Shown piece after piece: positions 1-7,900 of a stretch of 19,082 nt of DNA (positions are counted from its first letter, which is position 1; each line of letters begins with the position of its first letter). The notes beneath the pieces are model-generated. The model was not told the origin of the DNA and did not search any database. It was given only the letters and a program-made list of their open reading frames with translations. This DNA comes from DATJPR01 sp035506295 (GTDB taxonomy: Bacteria > Bacteroidota > Ignavibacteria > UBA10030 > UBA6906): contig DATJPR010000087.1 in assembly GCA_035506295.1 (NCBI GenBank), forward strand, positions 1-19,082. Direction: 5' to 3'. The translations under genes and the position numbers were made by a program.

Positions 1-1260
1 ACCAGCGTTGAAGTTTCCGAAACGTTGAGCAGGATGCTGAAGCGCAAGGGGATCCCGCACAACGTGTTGAACGCCAAACATCACCAGCGTGAAGCGGAAA
101 TTGTCTCGCTCGCCGGTCTTACCGGTCAAGTCACCATCGCCACCAACATGGCGGGTCGAGGCACCGACATCAAGCTGGGGCCGGGGGTCCGGGAAGCCAA
201 GGGGCTGCATATTGTCGGAACGGAACGGCACGAAGCGCGCCGTATCGACCGGCAGCTGCGTGGAAGATCGGGACGGCAGGGGGATCCGGGGTCCTCGCTC
301 TTCTTTCTTTCTCTCGAGGATGATCTGATGCGTTTGTTCGGCAGCGAGCGAATTGCCGGCATCATGGGGCGGCTCGGACTGAAGGAAGGAGACGTGATCC
401 AGCATCCCCTGATTACACGATCCGTCGAGCGCGCGCAACGGAAAGTGGAGGAGAACAACTACGGTATCCGGAAGCGGCTGCTGGAATATGACAACGTCAT
501 GAACCAGCAGCGTGAGGTGATCTACACGCGCCGTCGCCGGGCCCTCGTGAGTGATCGGATCAAGGACGATGTGCTGGACCTGGTGGAAGAGTTCGCGGAG
601 AAGCTGGTGGAAAAGTATTACCATGACGCGGACATCGCATCCCTCCAGAAGGACCTCCGTGCACAATTGCTCGTCGATCTTGCCATCACCCCGAAGGAGT
701 GGCAGCAGGCCGGTCCCGATGGGGTTCAGGAACTCATCGTCAAGGCCGCCAAGGAATTTTACAGGAGGAAGGAAGAGCGGCTCGGCAATGAAGTCATGGG
801 GATCATCGAGAAACGGGTCATGTTGCAGGTCATCGACGACAAGTGGAAGGATCACCTGCGGGAGATGGATGACCTGAAGGAAGGGATCCATCTGCGGGCG
901 TACGGACAGAAGGACCCTCTGGTGGAATACAAAACGGAAGCATTCCGTATGTTCATGGAGTTGCTCGACCTGGTGAACACGGAAGTGGTGTCGTCCGTCT
1001 TCCGGCTGTTCCCCGCCCAGCCGCAGGAGCTGACCCCGCTGGCGGCAACACGGCGCGCACAGCCGATGCACATGATGCACGACTCCGCGGCGGGCATGGG
1101 ATTCCAGGGGAACCGGGAGCCGGTCCCCGGTGCGCCGGAACAGAACCCCGCCGCGCGAGCGGGCAAGGCTCAGCCCATCCATGTCGGCGAAAAAGTCGGA
1201 CGGAACGATCCCTGTCCGTGTGGAAGCGGCAAAAAGTACAAACAGTGCCACGGCAAATAG
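1..1260 (+). CDS. secA: Protein translocase ATPase SecA, C-terminal part (5' end outside window)
   Basis: SecA is the ATPase motor that pushes preproteins through SecYEG. The frame is open from base 1, so about 419 C-terminal residues are present and the true start lies upstream. Visible in order: the second nucleotide-binding domain with NMAGRGTDIKLG and the helicase-like RQLRGRSGRQGDPGSS; the helical scaffold/wing region, including VIDDKWKDHLREMDDLKEG; a variable proline/alanine-rich linker; and a C-terminal zinc-binding tail, CPCGSGKKYKQCH (CxCx8CH), which in known SecA binds SecB and phospholipid. The family identity is unambiguous. The stop lies 12 nt before glnB, which suggests co-transcription. 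Nothing looks damaged in the part that is visible. Confidence 0.97.
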   Translation, partial: TSVEVSETLSRMLKRKGIPHNVLNAKHHQREAEIVSLAGLTGQVTIATNMAGRGTDIKLGPGVREAKGLHIVGTERHEARRIDRQLRGRSGRQGDPGSSLFFLSLEDDLMRLFGSERIAGIMGRLGLKEGDVIQHPLITRSVERAQRKVEENNYGIRKRLLEYDNVMNQQREVIYTRRRRALVSDRIKDDVLDLVEEFAEKLVEKYYHDADIASLQKDLRAQLLVDLAITPKEWQQAGPDGVQELIVKAAKEFYRRKEERLGNEVMGIIEKRVMLQVIDDKWKDHLREMDDLKEGIHLRAYGQKDPLVEYKTEAFRMFMELLDLVNTEVVSSVFRLFPAQPQELTPLAATRRAQPMHMMHDSAAGMGFQGNREPVPGAPEQNPAARAGKAQPIHVGEKVGRNDPCPCGSGKKYKQCHGK

Positions 1261-1272
1261 AGGACCTCTCGC

Positions 1273-1611
1273 ATGAAGAAAATCGAAGCCATCATCCGGC
1301 CGTTCCGCATCGATGACGTACGCGAAGCACTTGCAGAGATCGGAGTCAAGGGGATGACGCTGACGGAAGTCAAAGGCTACGGACGTCAGAAGGGGCACAC
1401 GGAGTTGTATCGGGGCTCGGAGTATCAGATCGATTTTCTCCCGAAGTTGAAGCTCGAGGTGGTCGTGCCGGATGCCCAGGTCGACAAGGTGGTCGAGACC
1501 GTGGTGAAAGCGGCGAAGACCGGGCAGGTCGGAGATGGGAAGATCTTCATCTATCCCGTGGAGGATGCGGTGCGCGTTCGAACGGGCGAATCGGGCGAGG
1601 AGGCGCTGTAG
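1273..1611 (+). CDS. glnB: Nitrogen regulatory protein P-II
   Basis: A 112-residue P-II signalling protein, the usual family length. P-II trimers bind ATP/ADP and 2-oxoglutarate and regulate nitrogen-assimilation enzymes or AmtB. The sequence starts MKKIEAIIRPF. It carries the T-loop with the modifiable tyrosine (Y51 in LYRGSEYQI), the B-loop region KTGQVGDGKIFI and the C-loop VRTGESG, all expected of a functional member. AGGA at 1261-1264 is a reasonable ribosome site 8 nt before the ATG. The gene sits between secA and era rather than beside amtB or glnA, so its target cannot be inferred from context. GlnB and GlnK are hard to tell apart by sequence; glnB is used here as the default name. 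Confidence 0.93.
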   Translation: MKKIEAIIRPFRIDDVREALAEIGVKGMTLTEVKGYGRQKGHTELYRGSEYQIDFLPKLKLEVVVPDAQVDKVVETVVKAAKTGQVGDGKIFIYPVEDAVRVRTGESGEEAL

Positions 1612-1627
1612 CCTCGAACCGGACCTT

Positions 1628-2545
1628 ATGGAAGGATCGAATCCAGAATCGCCGTCATTTCGGGCGGGGTATGTCGGTCTTGTCGGCGAGCCAAACGTCG
1701 GTAAATCCACGCTGCTGAACGCCTTCCTCGGCCAGAAACTCTCGATTGTCACACCTAAGCCGCAAACGACGCGGCACAAGATCCTGGGCATCCTCTCTAC
1801 GGAAGCCCTCCAGGCGATCTTTCTCGACACACCCGGGCTGATTGAGCCGCGTTATGCTCTGCACCGGGCGATGATGAAACAGTCCGCCTCCGCCCTGGAA
1901 GAGGCCGATATCGTCCTGTTTCTCGTCGACACCCCCCGCGCTGAACGCGCCGGCGGCCCGGAGATCCCTCCGTCCGTACAGAAAGCAAACAAGCCGACGT
2001 ATCTCGTCCTCAACAAGATCGACGGTGTGTCGTCCGAGGTCGTCGCACGCGTGCGCGGCGAGTACCAGGCAGGAATGGCCCTCCATCGAACGTTCGCGAT
2101 CTCCGCGCTTCGGGGGACCGGGGTGCCCGACATCGTCGCGGGACTGGCGCTGGACCTTCCGCTTCATCCGCCCTACTATCCTCTGGACATCGCGAGCGAC
2201 AGGCAGGAACGATTTTTCGTCGCGGAGATCATCAGGGAAAAGATTTTTCTCCGGACGCATGACGAGGTCCCCTATTCGGCGTCCGTCGAGATCGTGCAGT
2301 TCAAGGAGCGCGACGAGGGGAAGTGGTTTATCAGCGCCGACGTCATTCTGGAACGGGAGTCGCAGAAGGGGATTGTGATCGGGAAGGGGGGAGCGCTTCT
2401 CAAGGAGATCGGCAAGAGTGCAAGGATCGATATTGAAAAATTCCTTGGGAAGGCGGTGTTCCTCGATCTTCATGTGAAGGTGAGGGACCGTTGGAGGGAG
2501 AGAGAGGAATGGGTGAAACGGTTTGGGTATCAGGACGATCATTGA
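1628..2545 (+). CDS. era: GTPase Era (ribosome assembly)
   Basis: Era is a 305-residue GTPase that binds the 3' end of 16S rRNA and helps 30S maturation. Visible motifs: G1 GEPNVGKS (residues 20-27), G3 DTPG (67-70), G4 NKID (129-132), and a C-terminal KH RNA-binding domain with VIGKGGALLKEIG followed by LDLHVKVRDRWRER. The frame stays open upstream into glnB, but the ATG at 1628 gives the normal Era N-terminus a few residues before the G1 loop and starts 16 nt after the glnB stop. I see no convincing Shine-Dalgarno before it, so translational coupling to glnB is likely. The long antisense reading frame over this gene is a codon-bias shadow. Confidence 0.96.
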   Translation: MEGSNPESPSFRAGYVGLVGEPNVGKSTLLNAFLGQKLSIVTPKPQTTRHKILGILSTEALQAIFLDTPGLIEPRYALHRAMMKQSASALEEADIVLFLVDTPRAERAGGPEIPPSVQKANKPTYLVLNKIDGVSSEVVARVRGEYQAGMALHRTFAISALRGTGVPDIVAGLALDLPLHPPYYPLDIASDRQERFFVAEIIREKIFLRTHDEVPYSASVEIVQFKERDEGKWFISADVILERESQKGIVIGKGGALLKEIGKSARIDIEKFLGKAVFLDLHVKVRDRWREREEWVKRFGYQDDH

Positions 2546-2571
2546 CGCACGACCTTTATCCGGGACGGTTG

Positions 2572-3483
2572 ATGGCTCTTCCTGCAGGGAGAAAGCTCGC
2601 TTTGCCGGTCGGCTTCGCTGTCGTAAGCACGGTGTGGGGATCGACATGGCTTGGCATTAAGCTGAGCCTGGAGTACCTGCCGCCGTTCCTTTCCGCGGGG
2701 GTCCGGTTTGTGGTCGCTTCGCTGCTGCTCCTTGTCATCATGCGATGGCGCGGTCTCCGCGTCACCTTCGGACGCGAAGCGCTCATCACGTATTTCGCCA
2801 TCGGGGTCCTCTCTTTTTCCATCCCCTTCGCGCTCGTCTATTGGGGAGAACAATTTATTCCAAGTTCCCTCGGCAGCATCCTCTTCGGCGCCTTCCCGTT
2901 CACCGTCGGCCTCTGCATGCATTTCTTCTCGGAGGACGAGCGCATGGACGGTTTCAAGATCGCGGGGACCGTGATCGGGTTCATCGGCATCACGGTGATC
3001 TTCGCGCCGGGACTCAGCTGGACCGGGAGAGACGGGATGCTGGGGATGGCGGCCGTCATTCTTTCGATGGTCCTCCAGGCGTACGCCCTTGTTCCGATCA
3101 AGAAGCATGGCGCGAAGATCAGTCCCATCGTCATGAACTTCGTGGGGATGAGCATGAGCGCGGTCTTTCTTCTTCTCCTCTCCCTGATCTTCGAACGCGG
3201 AGCCCCGGCCACATGGAATGCGGTCTCCGTCGGCTCGGTCCTCTATCTCGCCGTCGTGGGCTCCGTTGTCGCGTTTGTGACCTACTATTGGCTCCTGAAA
3301 CATCTCGAAGCAGTCTACCTCTCTCTTTCGAGTTTCATCAATCCCATCATCGCTGTTATCCTGGGAGCAGTGGTGCTCGGGGAGACACTCGCTCCCACCG
3401 TCGCAGTCGGTACGATTTTTGTCCTCGCCGGCATCCTTGCCACCAACGGAAGGGCGCTCCTCCTCAAGATACGATCAGCGTGA
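2572..3483 (+). CDS. EamA/DMT-superfamily membrane transporter (predicted exporter)
   Basis: A 303-residue, very hydrophobic protein with about ten predicted membrane segments arranged as two similar halves, the layout of EamA (drug/metabolite transporter) proteins. The N-terminal segment contains VVSTVWGSTWLGIKLSLEYL, typical of the first EamA repeat. The second half ends with VYLSLSSFINPIIAVILGAV, typical of the last one. Family members export amino acids, metabolites or drugs; the substrate cannot be read from the sequence. The start at 2572 was chosen because upstream in-frame starts would overlap era and add a non-hydrophobic leader; a weak CGGGACGG lies just upstream. It follows era by 26 nt and is probably in the same transcript. 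Confidence 0.88.
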   Translation: MALPAGRKLALPVGFAVVSTVWGSTWLGIKLSLEYLPPFLSAGVRFVVASLLLLVIMRWRGLRVTFGREALITYFAIGVLSFSIPFALVYWGEQFIPSSLGSILFGAFPFTVGLCMHFFSEDERMDGFKIAGTVIGFIGITVIFAPGLSWTGRDGMLGMAAVILSMVLQAYALVPIKKHGAKISPIVMNFVGMSMSAVFLLLLSLIFERGAPATWNAVSVGSVLYLAVVGSVVAFVTYYWLLKHLEAVYLSLSSFINPIIAVILGAVVLGETLAPTVAVGTIFVLAGILATNGRALLLKIRSA

Positions 3484-3498
3484 TTCGTGGAGACGGAC

Positions 3499-5508
3499 GT
3501 GACATCAATCAAACAACACCGCCGTAGCTCTCTTCTTCTCCTGGGATTCCTGGTTTTTTCCTCTTCTTCCTTCCTCCTTGCACAGGAGCGGCAGCTTGAC
3601 GGGCGAAGCCCCACCGGGGCATTCGAACAGGCGATGCCGGTCCCCGATCGGATTCTCTACACCGGCTCACAACCATTCGACGTCATTCATTATGATCTGA
3701 ACCTGAATTTTGCGATGACGACGGGGGCGATGGGCGGCAAGGTCATCATGACCATCGTTCCGACCAAGACCTTGAATTCCCTGACGCTGAATGAGCTCGG
3801 ACTTTTGCTTGACTCTCTCAAGGTGAATGGTGTCCCCGTGACTTCCGGCATTTCCATTGCCAACGAGGAATTTTCGTTCAACCTCCCGAGTTCCGCCGCT
3901 GCCGGGGAATCCTTGTCCGTCGCGATCTGGTACCGCAGGCCCGCGGGCGTCAGCCAGATCACCGGACGACAGGGATACTACTATTTTTTCCCGGACTCGG
4001 CGGGCTTGCGCGATCTCCCGGATACACTCGGCTATACGATGTCGGAACCCCTGGATGCCCGGTGCTGGCTGCCGTGCTATGACGAGCCATGGGACAAAGC
4101 GACGCTGGAACTCCGTGCGACCGTCCCCGCAGGCTTCATCGCGGCGTCCAACGGAGTGCTCCTGGGGACGACGCACAACGCTGACGGCACGGTCACCTGG
4201 CATTGGCGCGAGAACCATCAGATCGCGACCTATCTCATGGCCGTGACCATTTCCAAGTGGACGGTCTCGACGTACCCGTTTGTCCGGTCACCAGGTGACA
4301 CCGTGCCCGTGAAGTACTTTGTCTGGCGGCCGGACTCGGCGGCGTGCGCGTCGTATCTCCCCACGGTTGCCAGGATGATCGGAAACCTCAGCACTCTCTT
4401 CGGTCCGTATCCATTCGATAAGTACGGAATGACCGGCATAACCCCCTTTGCCTATGGAGGAATGGAACATCAGTCGATAACCACATTGTATCGCGGCTAT
4501 GAGACCAATGAAAGCGTTGTGGTGCATGAGCTGGGGCATCAGTGGTGGGGTGACAACGTGACATGCGGGCAGTGGCAGGACATCTGGTTGAACGAGAGCT
4601 TCGCGAGCTATATCGAGGCGCTCTGGAAGGAATCCCTCGGTGGCGCCGAGGCATTGCGACAGTATATGGTCTCACAGTTTGAATATTTCGGATACGGCTC
4701 CTGGCAGGGTGCAGTGTACGATCCGGAGGGACAGGGGTTCGGCTATTTTCCGCAGAGCGTCTACTCCAAGGGCGCCTGGGTGCTGCATGGATTGCGAGGG
4801 GTGATCGGAGATTCTTTGTTCTTTGCTTCACTGCGGGTCTATCGCGCCAGGTTCCAGGGGGGCGCGGCGATCACGGAGGATTTCCAGGACGTCGTCGATT
4901 CAGTGTCGCACCGCGATATGGGATGGTTCTTCAATGAATGGATCTACGGAAATGGCTGGCCAACCTATGGCTTCCATTGGTCGTCCGGTGGAGGAACTGT
5001 CCATCTCACGATAGCGCAATTGCAGGACACGACCTGGCCGACGTACAAGATGCCGATCCAGATCCGCGCTCTGGCTCCGGGAAAAGACACAACGTTCATT
5101 GTCCTGGATTCCCTTCGCGTACAGTCGTTCATTCAACCCCTCTCGTTTGCGCCGGATTCGATCGCCTTTGACCCCAACACCTGGATACTCAAGCAAATGG
5201 GCTCGTTCACGACAGGTGTGAACTCAGGAGTCCCCGGTGTTCCAATGGTGGCCGATCTGGAGCAGAATTATCCGAACCCGTTCAATCCGACGACAGTAAT
5301 CAGCGGACAGTGGACAGTGGACAGTAGGGTAAGGCTTGTCGTCTACGATCTCCTTGGGCGGGAGGTAGCGGTGTTGGCGGATGGTCGCTACCCGGCGGGA
5401 AAATATTCGTTCACCTTTGACGGCCGAGATGTGTCGAGCGGTGTGTATTTCTATCGCCTGACGGCGGGGAGCTTCACGGCTGTGCGGAAGATGTCGCTGA
5501 TCAAGTAG
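3499..5508 (+). CDS. Secreted M1-family metallopeptidase with T9SS type A sorting domain
   Basis: A zinc aminopeptidase of about 669 residues, exported by Sec and then type IX secretion. Catalytic motifs are complete: GGMEH (residues 320-324, the exopeptidase motif), HELGH (343-347) and the third zinc ligand E366, spaced exactly HExxH-x18-E. The N-terminus is a signal peptide with K/H/R/R, then a Leu/Phe/Ser core ending near LLAQ. The C-terminus from about residue 585 is a T9SS sorting domain: NYPNPFNPTT, then LVVYDLLGREV, SSGVYFYRLTAG and a final KMSLIK. Two GTG starts are possible, 3487 and 3499. I prefer 3499 because GGAG at 3489-3492 lies 6 nt before it. The gene begins 15 nt after the EamA stop. 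Three 7-bp repeats interrupt the sorting domain (separate entry). Confidence 0.93.
   Translation: MTSIKQHRRSSLLLLGFLVFSSSSFLLAQERQLDGRSPTGAFEQAMPVPDRILYTGSQPFDVIHYDLNLNFAMTTGAMGGKVIMTIVPTKTLNSLTLNELGLLLDSLKVNGVPVTSGISIANEEFSFNLPSSAAAGESLSVAIWYRRPAGVSQITGRQGYYYFFPDSAGLRDLPDTLGYTMSEPLDARCWLPCYDEPWDKATLELRATVPAGFIAASNGVLLGTTHNADGTVTWHWRENHQIATYLMAVTISKWTVSTYPFVRSPGDTVPVKYFVWRPDSAACASYLPTVARMIGNLSTLFGPYPFDKYGMTGITPFAYGGMEHQSITTLYRGYETNESVVVHELGHQWWGDNVTCGQWQDIWLNESFASYIEALWKESLGGAEALRQYMVSQFEYFGYGSWQGAVYDPEGQGFGYFPQSVYSKGAWVLHGLRGVIGDSLFFASLRVYRARFQGGAAITEDFQDVVDSVSHRDMGWFFNEWIYGNGWPTYGFHWSSGGGTVHLTIAQLQDTTWPTYKMPIQIRALAPGKDTTFIVLDSLRVQSFIQPLSFAPDSIAFDPNTWILKQMGSFTTGVNSGVPGVPMVADLEQNYPNPFNPTTVISGQWTVDSRVRLVVYDLLGREVAVLADGRYPAGKYSFTFDGRDVSSGVYFYRLTAGSFTAVRKMSLIK
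5305..5325 (+). repeat. Heptanucleotide tandem repeat (GGACAGT x3) inside the T9SS domain
   Basis: Three perfect tandem copies of GGACAGT at 5305-5311, 5312-5318 and 5319-5325, followed by AGGG. They lie in coding sequence between NPTTVIS and LVVYD of the M1 peptidase and encode most of a GQWTVDS segment where other T9SS domains have an unrelated strand sequence. Three copies equal 21 bp, so the frame is kept. A gain or loss of one unit would frameshift the rest of the sorting domain. Confidence 0.9.
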
Positions 5509-5549
5509 GCGGCTCAGGCACCGTTTTCGTCCTGCTGCGTCCTTCCCGC

Positions 5550-5564
5550 TCCCAAATCTTGGGA
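5550..5564. other. Short perfect hairpin after the M1 gene
   Basis: TCCCAA-ATC-TTGGGA forms a 6-bp perfect stem with a 3-nt loop, 41 nt after the M1 stop. There is no T-run after it, so it is a poor intrinsic terminator. It could be a degenerate intergenic repeat palindrome, since hairpins of the TTCCCAA...TTGGGAA type occur as dispersed repeats in many bacteria. The assignment is weak. Confidence 0.3.
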
Positions 5565-5592
5565 CGCATGCCTTCTGCAAGCGCACGGGCGC

Positions 5593-5627
5593 GGACAGTG
5601 GACAGCAGACAGCAGACAGCAGACAGC
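5593..5627 (+). repeat. Heptanucleotide tandem repeat (GGACAGT/AGACAGC x5)
   Basis: Five tandem 7-bp units: GGACAGT (5593), GGACAGC (5600) and three AGACAGC (5607, 5614, 5621), followed by AGGG. This is the same repeat family, in the same orientation and with the same AGGG exit sequence, as the three units inside the M1 gene. It forms the left edge of the orphan sorting-domain fragment. Confidence 0.9.
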
Positions 5628-5792
5628 AGGGTGAAACTTGTGGTATACGACGTGCCTGGGAAAGAAGTAGCGCAATTGGCTGACGGCCGCTATCCCGCGG
5701 GGAGATACTCCTTCACCTTCGATGCCGGAGGTTTGGCGAGCGGGGTATATTTTGACCGGCTCACGGCAGGGTCGTATACGGCTGTTCGCAAG
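5593..5792 (+). pseudogene. Orphan T9SS sorting-domain fragment (second copy of the M1 C-terminus)
   Basis: Translating from the heptad repeats gives RVKLVVYDVPGKEV, ADGRYPAGRYSFTFD, SGVYFDRLTAGSY and TAVRK. This is a near copy of the last part of the M1 peptidase: 42 of 55 positions are identical by hand count from RV(R/K)LVVYD to TAVRK. It lacks the NYPNPFNPTT entry motif, any signal peptide and a catalytic domain. After AVRK it diverges into unrelated sequence and lacks the usual lysine-ended tail. The reading frame is still open through the fragment, and even continues into uvrC, but no plausible gene start exists. It is probably non-functional, left by tandem duplication or recombination at the heptads, or the remains of a second T9SS cargo gene. 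Confidence 0.75.
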
Positions 5793-5810
5793 ACAGCGCA
5801 GCGCCCCGCG

Positions 5811-5845
5811 TTCACCTACTGTCGGCTATTCGCCGTCAGCTGTTA
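5811..5845 (-). repeat. Degenerate heptad array, inverted relative to the left one
   Basis: Read on the minus strand from 5845 to 5811 the units are TAACAGC, TGACGGC, GAATAGC and CGACAGT, followed by AGGTGAA. This matches the consensus NGACAGC and the exit sequence AGGGTGAA of the plus-strand array ending at 5627. The orphan sorting-domain fragment is therefore bracketed by heptad blocks in opposite orientation. Individual units carry substitutions, so this is less certain than the left array. Confidence 0.55.
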
Positions 5846-5901
5846 ACGAGTTGCGATTCGTGCCTAGGTTCCAAAGTTTCAATGTCACAGAGTCTCCGTC
5901 C

Positions 5902-7761
5902 ATGCCTTCGTCCCTGACACTTCATCTCTACGCCGACGGGCCGACGATCGAGGAAAAACTCGAGAGTCTGCCGGCGGGACCGGGCGTCTACCAGCACAAG
6001 GACGCGGAGGGAACGGTGCTCTACGTCGGGAAGGCGAAGAACCTCCGAAACCGCGTCAGGCAGTATTTCCAGAAGTCTCGATCGATGGAGCCGCGTATCG
6101 AGGCGATGCTGAAAAAGGCCGCGGACCTGGAGATCATTGTCACCGACAGCGAGGTCGAGGCCCTGATCCTTGAGGCAAACCTCATCAAGAAACTGAAGCC
6201 CCGGTACAACGTTAATTTGAAGGACGACAAGAGCTATCCGTACATCGTGATCACGAACGAACCGTTCCCGCGGGTCTTTGTCACGCGAGATATCCGCAGG
6301 GACGGTTCGCGCTATTTCGGGCCGTACACGGATGTGCATAACGTCCGGGCGGCACTGAAAACCGTCCGGGACATCTTCATGATCCGGAGCTGCAACTACT
6401 TCATGGACGAGGAGACCGTCAAGAGTGGACGGATCAAAGTTTGCCTGGACTATCACATCAAGAAATGTGAAGGCCCGTGCGAGGGATTGGTCTCCCGCCG
6501 GCAATACAACGCGATGATCGATCAGGTCGCATCCGTCCTTCAGGGGAAAACCGGTCAGCTCATCGAGGAGTTGCAGCGGCAGATGCAGACGATGGCCGCC
6601 GAGAAGAGATTCGAGGACGCCGCCGTCATCCGCGACCGCATCCGCGGGCTTCAGGCGTACAGCGAAAAGCAGAAGGTTACCGATCTTGACCCTATTGATC
6701 GCGACATTGTCGGGATCGCAAGCGAAGAAGGAGACGCCTGCGGCGTAGTGTTCCGGCTGCGGGACGGGAATATGGTTGGACGGCGACACTATTATCTGGG
6801 TGGTGTAGAGGGAGTGCGGGAGGAGGATCTTCTGGAGGCTTTTCTGCAGCAGTATTACCTGGACGCCGAGGACATCCCGCGCGAGATCTTCCTCCCCGGA
6901 CCCGTGCCGGACGATGATTCGGTCCGGTCATGGCTCACGAATCGCCGCGGCGAACCGGTCGTCCTGTCCTCTCCGCAGGAAGGGGAGGGAGCGAAGCTCG
7001 TGCGGCTTTCGGTCACAAACGCGAAGTTTCTTCTAGGAGAATTGAAACTCCAGAAGATGAAGCGTGCGGAGTACGTGCCGGCAGGAATCACCGCGATGCA
7101 ACGCGATCTTCACCTTGACACTCTTCCGAGGAAGATCGAGTGTTTCGACATCTCCAATATTCAGGGATCGGATAGCGTTGCCTCCATGGTGGTCTTTGTC
7201 GATGCGAAACCGCGGAAGAGCGAGTACCGCAAATTCAAAATCGGGACGGTCGAGGGGCCGGACGACTTTGCGAGCATGCGGGAAGTCATCCGCCGCCGCT
7301 ACGCCCGTGTTCTGGAGGAACACGGCTCCATGCCCGACCTCGTGATGGTCGATGGCGGGAAAGGACAGCTCTCCAGTGCCGTCGAAGTGCTGACCTCCCT
7401 CGGCATCCTCAATCAACCGATCATCGGTCTCGCGAAGCGGCTCGAGGAAGTGTTTCTTCCGGGAAAGACGGATCCCGAACTCATCCCCAAGGACTCCCCG
7501 GGCCTCAGGCTTCTTCAGCAGGTCAGAGACGAGGCGCATCGGTTCGCGATCACGTACCATCGCACGCTCCGCGCAAAACGGACGCTTGCGACCGAGCTCC
7601 ATGAGATCGACGGAGTGGGGGAGAAGAGGGCGAAGGAGCTGCTCGAGGCGTTCGGTTCGGTCCAGGGGGTGAAGTTCGCGACGCTCGAGCAACTCGCCGA
7701 GATCGTCGGCGAAAAACTCGCTGAACGCATCCGCGAACACCTCGATAAGTCCACCGAGTGA
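5902..7761 (+). CDS. uvrC: UvrABC system protein C (excinuclease subunit)
   Basis: UvrC makes both incisions around DNA damage after UvrB loading. At 619 residues it has the normal family length. Domains in order: the GIY-YIG nuclease (GPGVYQHKD and YVGKAKNLRNRV, residues about 26-60, which cuts on the 3' side); the Cys-containing linker (KVCLDYHIKKCEGPCEG); a UVR motif that contacts UvrB (about 218-253); the RNase H-like 5' endonuclease with FDISNIQGSDSV (D416) and DLVMVDGGKGQL; and C-terminal helix-hairpin-helix DNA binding (EIDGVGEKRAKELLEAFGS). The frame is open upstream through the orphan sorting-domain fragment. The ATG at 5902 gives the conventional UvrC N-terminus, and the upstream extension resembles no part of UvrC. 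No strong Shine-Dalgarno is visible. Confidence 0.97.
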   Translation: MPSSLTLHLYADGPTIEEKLESLPAGPGVYQHKDAEGTVLYVGKAKNLRNRVRQYFQKSRSMEPRIEAMLKKAADLEIIVTDSEVEALILEANLIKKLKPRYNVNLKDDKSYPYIVITNEPFPRVFVTRDIRRDGSRYFGPYTDVHNVRAALKTVRDIFMIRSCNYFMDEETVKSGRIKVCLDYHIKKCEGPCEGLVSRRQYNAMIDQVASVLQGKTGQLIEELQRQMQTMAAEKRFEDAAVIRDRIRGLQAYSEKQKVTDLDPIDRDIVGIASEEGDACGVVFRLRDGNMVGRRHYYLGGVEGVREEDLLEAFLQQYYLDAEDIPREIFLPGPVPDDDSVRSWLTNRRGEPVVLSSPQEGEGAKLVRLSVTNAKFLLGELKLQKMKRAEYVPAGITAMQRDLHLDTLPRKIECFDISNIQGSDSVASMVVFVDAKPRKSEYRKFKIGTVEGPDDFASMREVIRRRYARVLEEHGSMPDLVMVDGGKGQLSSAVEVLTSLGILNQPIIGLAKRLEEVFLPGKTDPELIPKDSPGLRLLQQVRDEAHRFAITYHRTLRAKRTLATELHEIDGVGEKRAKELLEAFGSVQGVKFATLEQLAEIVGEKLAERIREHLDKSTE

Positions 7762-7775
7762 TTTCTCCTTTGCTG

Positions 7776-7814
7776 GACACGCGGGGACGAACCGTGAAAA
7801 CCCATGTGTCTTTT
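7776..7814 (+). terminator. Possible intrinsic terminator after uvrC
   Basis: GACAC (7776-7780) pairs with GTGTC (7806-7810), directly followed by TTTT. Inside, GGG pairs with CCC across a small internal loop. It lies 14 nt after the uvrC stop and before the candidate promoter at 7824, which is where a terminator would be expected. The stem is interrupted and the T-run is short, so confidence is low. Confidence 0.35.
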
Positions 7815-7823
7815 GGCCATTTC

Positions 7824-7852
7824 TTGCCTTTTCGGCATCAATTCGATATACT
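7824..7852 (+). promoter_or_regulatory. Candidate sigma70-type promoter
   Basis: TTGCCT (7824-7829, -35-like, 4/6) and TATACT (7847-7852, -10, 5/6) are separated by exactly 17 bp. A transcript would start near 7860, about 40 nt before the ATG at 7901. An 11-bp sequence, CTTTTCGGCAT, occurs in the spacer (7828-7838) and again over the start codon (7892-7902). Promoter consensus in this lineage can differ from that of E. coli. Confidence 0.4.
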
Positions 7853-7900
7853 CGAAGATCAGCGAATTCATGGGGTGAGACGAGGCTCCGTCTTTTCGGC

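Noticed and set aside
1655..2647. Long minus-strand frame (330 codons) over era
   Set aside because: It mirrors the codon pattern of era, which has complete G motifs and a KH domain; the antisense product has no recognisable fold and is rich in charged low-complexity sequence.
5593..5627. CRISPR-like array
   Set aside because: Units are only 7 bp and contiguous, with no spacers, so this is a short tandem repeat.
5722..5901. N-terminal extension of UvrC made from the orphan sorting-domain frame
   Set aside because: The frame is open by chance; UvrC proteins start close to the GIY-YIG domain and the extension resembles no part of UvrC.
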